NCBI GenBank assembly: GCA_902767025.1
Contig: CACXFZ010000242.1
Span: 1 to 11,306 of the forward strand
Length of the DNA stretch: 11,306 bases
Direction of reading: 5' to 3'
Source of the DNA: an uncultured Coriobacteriaceae bacterium
Lineage (GTDB): Bacteria; Actinomycetota; Coriobacteriia; Coriobacteriales; Eggerthellaceae
The notes below the pieces were generated by a model that saw only the letters and a program-made list of their open reading frames with translations, was not told the DNA's origin and made no database searches. Every line of letters begins with the position of its first letter. Position 1 is the first letter of the stretch. The position numbers and the translations under genes are program-made. Shown here one piece after another: positions 5,749 to 11,306 of this stretch.

Positions 5749-6603
5749 ATGCAGATAGCCGACCTGTTCGCACAGGGGGCCACCCCCCTTTCCTTCGAGA
5801 TCTTCCCCCCGAAAGGCGAATTCGCCATCGATGACGCACACGACGTGCTGGCGGGCCTGGCCCCGCTCGATCCGGCGTTCGTGTCGGTGACGTATTCGGC
5901 CGGCGGCTCGAGCAACACGCAGCACACCGGGGAAATCGCCCGCATGGGCCAGGAGGAATTCGGGCTGACGATGATGGCCCACCAGACGTGCTCGAACGAA
6001 ACGCCCGCCAGCATCGGCGCCCGGATAGCGCGCCTGCACGAGCTGGGCATCGAAAACGTGCTGGCGCTGCGCGGCGATGCATGCGACCCGGACAGCGACG
6101 CCGACATGCGCTATGCAAGCGACCTGATTCCCCTGCTGCGCGAAGCGGGGTTCTGCGTGGGTGCGGCGGCCTACCCCGAAGGTCACATCGACAACCTGGA
6201 CCTGGAACTCGACCTGGAGCACCTGAAGATCAAGCAGGACGCCGGTGCGCAGTTCTTCGTCACGCAGCTGTTCTTCGAGAACCGCCTGGCTTACGACTTC
6301 CTGGACAGGTGCCGCGCGGCGAACATCACCGTCCCCATCGCGTTCGGCATCATGCCGTTCATGTCGAAGAGCCAGATCTCGCGGATGATCTTCCTGTGCG
6401 GAGCCAGCCTGCCCGCCCCCGTGGTGAAGATGCTGGCGCGCTGGGAAGACGACGAGGAAAGCCTGCGCAAGGCCGGCGTGGAATACGCGATCGAGCAGGT
6501 GCAGGACCTGATCGACAACAAGGTCGACGGCGTGCACCTGTACACGATGAACAAGCCCGAGATCGCGCGCGCCATCACCGAGGGCGCACGCACCGCGCGC
6601 TAG
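5749..6603 (+). CDS. metF: methylenetetrahydrofolate reductase
   Basis: A 284-aa flavoprotein that reduces 5,10-methylene-THF to 5-methyl-THF, the methyl donor for methionine synthase. The TIM-barrel family motifs are present: SFEIFPPK with the catalytic Glu17, VSVTYSAGGSSN (46-55), AHQTC (77-81), ALRGD (106-110) with the FAD-contacting Asp110, AAYPEGH (140-146) and FFVTQLFFEN (169-178). The length is normal for bacterial MetF. The start at 5749 is set by AGAAAGGAG (5732-5740); the reading frame stays open further upstream to 5626 but without support. It is the first gene of a three-gene operon, with the MetH activation protein 3 bp downstream. No metV-like gene of the acetogen MetFV complex lies adjacent, so NAD(P)H is the likelier electron donor. 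The donor assignment is inference. Confidence 0.95.
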   Translation: MQIADLFAQGATPLSFEIFPPKGEFAIDDAHDVLAGLAPLDPAFVSVTYSAGGSSNTQHTGEIARMGQEEFGLTMMAHQTCSNETPASIGARIARLHELGIENVLALRGDACDPDSDADMRYASDLIPLLREAGFCVGAAAYPEGHIDNLDLELDLEHLKIKQDAGAQFFVTQLFFENRLAYDFLDRCRAANITVPIAFGIMPFMSKSQISRMIFLCGASLPAPVVKMLARWEDDEESLRKAGVEYAIEQVQDLIDNKVDGVHLYTMNKPEIARAITEGARTAR

Positions 6604-6606
6604 GCC

Positions 6607-7302
6607 ATGGAGTCCGCCGCGCAGACAACGCCGAGCCTGCACATCGACCGCTCCCAAGCGCTGCATTTCCTGGGACACCAAGGCCAGGACGTGTCCGACG
6701 CGCTGGTGGAGCGGGTCGAGCGGATGTGCGCGCACTGCGAGCGCGTCTCGCAGCCAAGATGGCTCTACCGGATCTTCCCCATCGAGCATGGGCAGCACGG
6801 CGTGCTCGTGCAGGGCACCACGATCGTGCTGGAAGGCAGCGACATCGCCGCGCACCTGGACGGCGCCCGCTCCTGCGCCATCATGGCGGCCACCTGCGGG
6901 CTTGCCAACGAGCGCGAGCTGCAGCGGCTCGCCAACAGTGGCGGGGTCGACGCGCTGCTCTTCGACGCCGCCGGGTCGGCGCTGGCCGAAGCGGCGGCCG
7001 ACGCGTGCAACGCCCAGATCGTCGAGGAGGCCCACGCGCTCGGCCTGCATGCCAACTGGCGCTACGGGCCCGGCTACGGCGACCTGCCGCTTGACGTGCA
7101 GCCCGCCATCATACGGGTGCTCGGCGCCGACAAGTACGCCGGCCTGACGGCAACCGACGCGAACCTGCTGGTGCCGGCGAAGAGCATCACGGCCATCGTC
7201 GGGCTGTTCGACGAGCCGCAAGACAGCCACCGCAGCTGCAACAGCTGCTCGTTTTCCGATTTCTGCAACCTGAAGAAAGCAGGCACGCCATGCTACCGAT
7301 AA
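6607..7302 (+). CDS. stand-alone methionine synthase activation (AdoMet-binding) domain protein
   Basis: A 231-aa protein equivalent to the C-terminal reactivation domain of MetH. That domain binds AdoMet and supports reductive remethylation of inactive cob(II)alamin. The domain signature RYGPGYGDLPLDVQP (152-166) holds the R-x3-GYG AdoMet motif. It is followed by LGADKYAGLTATDANLLVPAKSIT, typical of this domain. At the C-terminus a Cys cluster C211-x2-C214-x5-C220-x8-C229 replaces nothing in classical MetH and could hold an Fe-S cluster. CAHC at 41-44 adds two more Cys. The start lies 3 bp after metF without a ribosome site, suggesting translational coupling. The end overlaps metH by 13 bp. 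The downstream MetH lacks this domain, so the two very likely act together. Confidence 0.88.
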   Translation: MESAAQTTPSLHIDRSQALHFLGHQGQDVSDALVERVERMCAHCERVSQPRWLYRIFPIEHGQHGVLVQGTTIVLEGSDIAAHLDGARSCAIMAATCGLANERELQRLANSGGVDALLFDAAGSALAEAAADACNAQIVEEAHALGLHANWRYGPGYGDLPLDVQPAIIRVLGADKYAGLTATDANLLVPAKSITAIVGLFDEPQDSHRSCNSCSFSDFCNLKKAGTPCYR

Positions 7303-9746
7303 CAGAAGGCGCACCACTGCGCGACCGCGGGAACCTGCGCGTGAAGGACGCGTACCTGCAGGGGGTGCTCGAGGGGCGCAACCACCTGGTGTTCGACGGC
7401 GCGATGGGAAGCATGCTGCAGGCGCATGGCCTGGCGGCGGGCGAGATCCCCGAGCTGCTGTGCCTGAGCGACCCAGACGCGATCCGCGGCATCCACCAGT
7501 CCTACGTGGACGCCGGCTCGCAGGTGGTGACGACCAACACCTTCGGGGCGAACGAGCGCAAGCTGGGGGATGCGGCGACGGTCGACGAGGTCTTCGAAGC
7601 GGCCATCTCCTGTGCGCGGGCATCGGGTGCGCGCTACGTGGCCGCCGACATCGGGCCCACGGGCGCCCTGCTCGAGCCGATGGGCACGCTGCCGTTCGAC
7701 GAGGCGTACGAGCTCTTCCGTGCGCAGGCGGTTGCCGCCGAGCGCTTCGGCGCCGACATCGTCATCATCGAGACGATGACCGACCTGCTGGAAGCCAAGG
7801 CCGCGGTGCTTGCCGCCAAGGAGCACACCAGCCTGCCCATCTTCGCCACGATGACCTTCGACGAGACGGGCCGGACCTTCCTGGGAACCGACCCGGTCAC
7901 GGCCGCGACCACGCTGTGCGCCCTGGGCGTGCAAGCGGTGGGCGTGAACTGCTCGCTGGGCCCGCAGGCGCTGCAGCCCGTGGTGGCAGACATCCTGTCC
8001 GTGGCGACCTGCCCGGTAATCGTGCAGGCCAACGCGGGCATGCCCCAGGTGCGCGACGGGCAGACCGTCTACTCCACCACCCCCGACGACTACGTGGCCG
8101 CCGTGCGCCCGATGATCGAAGCCGGCGCGGCCATCGTCGGCGGCTGCTGCGGCACGACGCCCGACTACATCGCACGAATCGCCCGCGAACTCGAGGGACG
8201 CGCGCCTGCCCCGCGCAGCGTAAAGCCCGCTTGCACGATCACCAGCGCCCAGCGCACCGTGACGCTGCGTGGGCGCGAGATCGCCGTCATCGGCGAGCGC
8301 ATCAACCCCACGGGCCGAAAGAAGTTGCGCGAGGCCCTGATCGCGGGCGATCTGGAGATGGCCGTCGGCGACGCGATCGCGCAGGCCGAAGCGGGCGCCG
8401 ACGTGCTCGACGTGAACGCCGGGCTGCCCGACATCGACGAGGCGAGCACGCTTCGCGCCCTGACGGGCAAGATCCAGGCGGCATGCACGCTGCCGTTGCA
8501 GATCGACTCGACCGACCCGCGGGCCCTGGAAGCCGCCGTGCGAAGCTATGCCGGCAAGCCGCTGGTGAACTCGGTCAACGGCGCGCAGGAAACGCTGCAG
8601 GCGGTGCTGCCCATCGTCAAGCACTACGGGTGCGCCGTCGTGGGGCTCACGCTTGACGAAGACGGCATCCCGCCCAGCGCCGAGGAGCGCCTGGCCATCG
8701 CGGAGCGCATCGTGGCCGCGGCCGACGCGCACGGCATCCCGCGCCACGACGTGCTCATCGACTGCCTTGCCCTGTCCACTGCCACCAACCAGCGCGAGAC
8801 GTTGCAGATCCTGGATGCCATCGCACTGGTCAAGCAGCGCCTGGGCGTGCGCACCGTGCTGGGCGTGAGCAACATCAGCTTCGGCCTGCCCGCGCGGCCG
8901 GTGGTCAACGCCACGTTCCTGGCGGGAGCGCTGGCCGCCGGGCTGGACATGCCGATCATGAACCCGCTCGAGCCGCGCTACCGCGAGGTGGTGGACGCCT
9001 GGCGCGTGCTCAACGCGCAGGACGAGGCGGGCGGAAACTTCATCGCGCGCTACGCCACCTACAACGCCGCCCTGCCGGATGCGGGAACCGCCCCGACCCC
9101 TGGAAGCGGCGCAGCACCGGGTGCGGACGAAGCAGGCGCCAGCCTGTACAACCTGGTCGTGGCCGGCAACAAGGGGCCGGTGCCCGCTGCGGTGGAACGC
9201 ATGCTGCAGGACACCGACGCGATGCAGGTCATCGACGAGCACCTGATACCCGCACTCGACGAGGTGGGCGCGCGGTTCGAGGCGGGCACGTTCTTCCTGC
9301 CCCAGCTGATGGCGAGCGCCGAGGCGGCCAAGGCGGGCTTCGACGTGCTGCGCCGCGGAGACGGGCAGGCGCAGGACGGCAAGGGCTCGATCGTGCTGGC
9401 CACCGTGAAGGGCGACATACACGACATCGGCAAGAACATCGTGAAAATGCTCCTGGAAAACTACGGCTACCACGTCATCGACCTGGGGCGCGACGTGGAC
9501 GCGCAGGACATCGTCGACGCGGCGCGCGCGCACGATTGCAAGCTCGTGGGTCTTTCGGCGCTGATGACCACCACGGTCAAGCACATGGAGGAAACGATCC
9601 GCGCGCTGCACGAGCAGGCGCCCGACGTGCAGGTGATGGTGGGAGGCGCGGTGCTCACCGAAGCCTACGCCCGGTCAATCGGCGCCGACTTCTACGCCAA
9701 GGACGCCGCCGAGGGCGCACGGTTCGCCGGCGAGGTGCTGCGTTAG
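7290..9746 (+). CDS. metH: cobalamin-dependent methionine synthase lacking the activation domain
   Basis: An 818-aa enzyme that transfers methyl from 5-methyl-THF to homocysteine via cobalamin. The homocysteine domain (about 25-305) begins FDGAMGSMLQ and carries the zinc ligands Cys221 (GVNCSLGP) and Cys286/Cys287 (GGCCGTTP). The pterin-binding domain (about 330-590) starts VIGERINPTGRKKL and includes DVLDVNAGLPD and GVSNISFGLP. A Pro/Gly/Ala linker (594-615) leads to the B12 cap (about 618-690), then the B12-binding domain with DIHDIGKN (His711 is the lower cobalt ligand) and MVGGAVL. E. coli MetH continues for about 400 more residues with the activation domain; here the protein ends at 818 and that domain is encoded by the preceding gene. 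The chosen ATG overlaps that gene by 13 bp with GAAAGCAGG upstream; a GTG at 7341 is possible. Confidence 0.94.
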   Translation: MLPITEGAPLRDRGNLRVKDAYLQGVLEGRNHLVFDGAMGSMLQAHGLAAGEIPELLCLSDPDAIRGIHQSYVDAGSQVVTTNTFGANERKLGDAATVDEVFEAAISCARASGARYVAADIGPTGALLEPMGTLPFDEAYELFRAQAVAAERFGADIVIIETMTDLLEAKAAVLAAKEHTSLPIFATMTFDETGRTFLGTDPVTAATTLCALGVQAVGVNCSLGPQALQPVVADILSVATCPVIVQANAGMPQVRDGQTVYSTTPDDYVAAVRPMIEAGAAIVGGCCGTTPDYIARIARELEGRAPAPRSVKPACTITSAQRTVTLRGREIAVIGERINPTGRKKLREALIAGDLEMAVGDAIAQAEAGADVLDVNAGLPDIDEASTLRALTGKIQAACTLPLQIDSTDPRALEAAVRSYAGKPLVNSVNGAQETLQAVLPIVKHYGCAVVGLTLDEDGIPPSAEERLAIAERIVAAADAHGIPRHDVLIDCLALSTATNQRETLQILDAIALVKQRLGVRTVLGVSNISFGLPARPVVNATFLAGALAAGLDMPIMNPLEPRYREVVDAWRVLNAQDEAGGNFIARYATYNAALPDAGTAPTPGSGAAPGADEAGASLYNLVVAGNKGPVPAAVERMLQDTDAMQVIDEHLIPALDEVGARFEAGTFFLPQLMASAEAAKAGFDVLRRGDGQAQDGKGSIVLATVKGDIHDIGKNIVKMLLENYGYHVIDLGRDVDAQDIVDAARAHDCKLVGLSALMTTTVKHMEETIRALHEQAPDVQVMVGGAVLTEAYARSIGADFYAKDAAEGARFAGEVLR

Positions 9747-9752
9747 CCCAAG

Positions 9753-10154
9753 CTAGCCCTGCGAAGACGTCTGGTCTTGCTGCTCGGAAGACACGGGAGC
9801 GGCCAGCGGTCCGCTGCACGACGTGCACCCCTGCAGCGCCCCCAGCACCACGCCCACGGCAAGCGCCAGAGCGGCCAGCGCGAGCAGCAGGTACTTCAGG
9901 ATCTTGCGCCAGGGCGACTGCTTTTCGTCCTGCTGGTCCTCCACGACCGTGTCAGGCGCCTGGTCGCCGCCCATGTCGAGGACCTGGACGATGGGAACGG
10001 GTTCGGGAAGCTGGACCTGGTCGGGGGTGAGCGCACCGGCGCCGGCCGCGATGCTGCCCGCCAGCACGGCCGCCACCGCAGCCCTGCCCGCCTTGTCGGC
10101 CTTGTCCTTCAGATCGTCGAGAACATCGCCGTCGCGCGTGTCCGGAACAACCAT
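9753..10154 (-). CDS. hypothetical protein with two hydrophobic segments
   Basis: A 133-aa protein I do not recognise. It starts with a charged segment (DGDVLDDLKDKADKAGR), then a small-residue hydrophobic stretch AAVAAVLAGSIAAGAGAL (about 24-41). A Pro/acidic linker (PEPVPIVQVLDM, then DQQDEKQSPWRK) follows. A clear membrane helix LKYLLLALAALALAVGVVLGAL is at about 84-106, followed by GCTSC and a polar Ser/Gln tail. No catalytic motif is seen. The start is uncertain. ATG 10154 has GGGGAAG just upstream and sits about 29 nt past a possible start set by the -10 TATGCT. ATG 10178 would add eight residues and the open frame reaches 10265. Its stop is 6 bp from the metH stop (convergent), with no terminator between. 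It is probably a membrane-anchored small protein. Confidence 0.6.
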   Translation of the reverse strand: MVVPDTRDGDVLDDLKDKADKAGRAAVAAVLAGSIAAGAGALTPDQVQLPEPVPIVQVLDMGGDQAPDTVVEDQQDEKQSPWRKILKYLLLALAALALAVGVVLGALQGCTSCSGPLAAPVSSEQQDQTSSQG

Positions 10155-10189
10155 CTCTTCCCCGTTCGCTTGAAGCATCGCCTGCGTGC

Positions 10190-10195
10190 AGCATA
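10190..10195 (-). promoter_or_regulatory. possible -10 of the small membrane protein gene
   Basis: TATGCT on the minus strand, about 35 bp before the favoured ATG at 10154. There is no convincing -35. Confidence 0.3.
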
Positions 10196-10283
10196 GCGCA
10201 CTTGCGGCCCGAAGGGGGCGTTGCTGCCTATTTGTCACCATTCGGAAGACCGTTCGCCACCGCATCCGCGCCCCGTGCGCAGC

Positions 10284-10326
10284 GCATGCATGCCATGCAC
10301 ACTTTCTTCAAACCGCTTGATAGAAT
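10284..10326 (+). promoter_or_regulatory. putative promoter and palindrome of the flavodoxin-family gene
   Basis: TAGAAT (10321-10326), preceded by TTGA and followed by GGGGCAC, is a good -10. TGCATG-c-CATGCA (10287-10299) is a perfect 13-bp palindrome. It overlaps a second 10-bp palindrome GCATGCATGC (10284-10293). The 13-bp palindrome is centred about 40 bp before the estimated start, so it could be an operator in the -35 region. Confidence 0.5.
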
Positions 10327-10352
10327 GGGGCACCAAACGAGAGGAGACAAGC

Positions 10353-10970
10353 ATGAACGTGTTGATGATCAACGGAAGCCCCCGCCCGGACGGAAACACC
10401 GCGGTTGCGCTCGCGCAGATGGAAGAGGTGTTCGAGCAGGAAGGCGTCACGTGCGAGACCATGTGCATCGGCACCGAGGTCGTGCGCGGATGCATCGCAT
10501 GCAACGCGTGCGCGAAGACCGGCAGGTGCACCTTCGACGACGTGGTCAACCAGATCGCGGACAAATTCGAGGCGGCCGACGGGCTGGTGGTGGCGAGCCC
10601 GGTGTACTACGCATCGGCCAACGCCACGCTGGTAGCCGCGCTCGACCGCCTGTTCTACAGCAGCAAGTTCGACAAGACCATGAAGGTGGGCGCATGCGTG
10701 GTGGCGGCCCGTCGCGGCGGCTGCACGGCGGCGTTCGACGAGCTGAACAAGTACTTCACCATCAGCGGCATGCCCGTCGCGCCCAGCACGTACTGGAACA
10801 TCGTGCATGGCCGCCTTCCCGGCGAATCCGCGCAGGACGCAGAGGGCATGCACACCGTGCGCACGCTGGCTCTGAACATGTCGTTTCTGATGAAGAGCAT
10901 CGCGCTGGGCCGCGAGCGCTACGGGCTTCCCGAGCCCGAGCCCAAGCAGTGGACCCATTTCATCCGCTAG
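10353..10970 (+). CDS. flavodoxin family / NADPH-dependent FMN reductase-like protein with ISF-type Cys motif
   Basis: A 205-aa flavodoxin-fold protein. The FMN phosphate loop is NGSPRPDGNT (7-16), and ASPVYYASANA (81-91) forms the second flavin contact. Between them lies GCIACNACAKTGRC: Cys47, 50, 53 and 59 spaced x2, x2, x5. This matches the compact 4-Cys motif (CX2CX2CX4-7C) of archaeal iron-sulfur flavoproteins that bind a 4Fe-4S cluster near FMN. The C-terminal part (about 140-205) is family-specific and ends KQWTHFIR. The role is probably electron transfer or reduction of a small molecule; no substrate can be named. A strong ribosome site GAGAGGAG precedes the ATG. The gene has its own promoter and is divergent from the small membrane protein. 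Confidence 0.85.
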   Translation: MNVLMINGSPRPDGNTAVALAQMEEVFEQEGVTCETMCIGTEVVRGCIACNACAKTGRCTFDDVVNQIADKFEAADGLVVASPVYYASANATLVAALDRLFYSSKFDKTMKVGACVVAARRGGCTAAFDELNKYFTISGMPVAPSTYWNIVHGRLPGESAQDAEGMHTVRTLALNMSFLMKSIALGRERYGLPEPEPKQWTHFIR

Positions 10971-10989
10971 CGGCGAGCAAGCGCTAGCG
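10965..10989 (+). repeat. repeated CGCTAGCG forming a possible hairpin
   Basis: Two copies of the self-complementary CGCTAGCG (10965-10972, 10982-10989) can pair with a 9-nt loop just after the flavodoxin-family stop codon. No T-run follows, so termination is doubtful. Confidence 0.35.
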
Positions 10990-11024
10990 ACCGGCAAACC
11001 CGACGATATCGAAAGGACTACCCC

Positions 11025-11306
11025 ATGACTCCCCCGATTTACGTGATGGGGCATCGCAACCCCGACAACGACGCCATCAGCTCGGCCATCGGCTATGCCT
11101 GGCTGAAAAACCAGCTCGCCGCACGCGACGGCATCGACGCCGAATACGTACCCGTGCGCCTGGGCCCCCTGCCACCTGAAACCGCCTTCGTGCTCGAAGA
11201 GTACGGGGTTGACGTGCCCCAGGTGATTTCGAATATGTACGGGCGCGTGAGCGATGTGATGACGCGCAACCCCATCTCCATCGAGATGGGCGCAACAATC
11301 ATTCAA
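11025..11306 (+). CDS. manganese-dependent inorganic pyrophosphatase with CBS domains, partial
   Basis: The first 94 codons are visible; the gene runs off the right edge. This is a DHH-family (family II) inorganic pyrophosphatase, which hydrolyses PPi to phosphate. The metal motif VMGHRNPDNDAISSAIGYA (7-25) supplies His10, Asp14 and Asp16. EYVPVRLGPLPPETAFVLEEYG follows, as in the CBS-containing subgroup. The sequence then enters SDVMTRNPISIEMGATI, the start of a CBS domain inserted before the remaining DHH parts. CBS-PPases are regulated by adenine nucleotides in characterised members; that is family knowledge. AAAGGA (11012-11017) precedes the ATG by 7 bp. It begins 54 bp after the flavodoxin-family gene and may be co-transcribed with it. 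Confidence 0.88.
   Translation, partial: MTPPIYVMGHRNPDNDAISSAIGYAWLKNQLAARDGIDAEYVPVRLGPLPPETAFVLEEYGVDVPQVISNMYGRVSDVMTRNPISIEMGATIIQ

Noticed and set aside
5596..7623. A 675-codon minus-strand open frame across metF and the activation gene
   Set aside because: It covers two well-supported genes on the other strand and lacks any recognisable domain.
7293..9611. A 772-codon minus-strand open frame opposite metH
   Set aside because: It is a shadow of metH in GC-rich DNA with low-complexity basic composition and no domain.

Overview
The window is high-GC, densely packed bacterial chromosome from an anaerobic actinobacterium. The best fit is Coriobacteriia, family Eggerthellaceae. This rests on the GC-rich codon use, a glycine reductase operon, the split B12-dependent methionine synthase, and the persulfide and flavodoxin-type redox proteins. 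The family assignment is inference; no rRNA or marker gene is present. I see no mobile elements, CRISPR, tRNA or rRNA.

Region 1 (1-1300, minus strand): start of a glycine reductase operon. A single-aptamer glycine riboswitch (about 1220-1300) is followed by an intrinsic terminator (1140-1185), then grdX, then a component B proprotein gene of the GrdE type that runs off the left edge. The operon therefore appears to be switched by its own substrate.

Region 2 (1421-2725): a minus-strand YgbA-family (nitrous oxide-stimulated promoter family) Cys-rich protein and, divergently, a CpXC-domain protein. The 246-bp gap between them is rich in inverted repeats.

Region 3 (2743-5542, minus strand): a sulfur/persulfide redox module. 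A single-domain rhodanese is tightly followed by a CoA-disulfide reductase/rhodanese fusion and a strong terminator. A separately promoted Crp/Fnr-type regulator with a cysteine-rich sensor domain comes next. A GTGAC-N3-GTCAC palindrome lies about 41 bp upstream of the estimated rhodanese transcription start, where a Crp/Fnr activator would sit.

Region 4 (5749-9746, plus strand): a methionine-synthesis operon. metF (methylenetetrahydrofolate reductase) is followed by a stand-alone methionine synthase reactivation-domain protein with a C-terminal Cys cluster, then by metH lacking that domain. The three genes are 3 bp apart or overlapping, so the protein split matches the missing MetH domain.

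Region 5 (9753-11306): a small two-hydrophobic-segment protein of unknown function on the minus strand. Divergent from it is an iron-sulfur-flavoprotein-like flavodoxin-family protein, followed by the start of a CBS-domain Mn-dependent inorganic pyrophosphatase cut by the right edge.

The most interesting leads are the glycine riboswitch/terminator in front of grdX, the putative Cys-sensing regulator with its matching palindrome, and the Cys cluster on the detached MetH activation protein.
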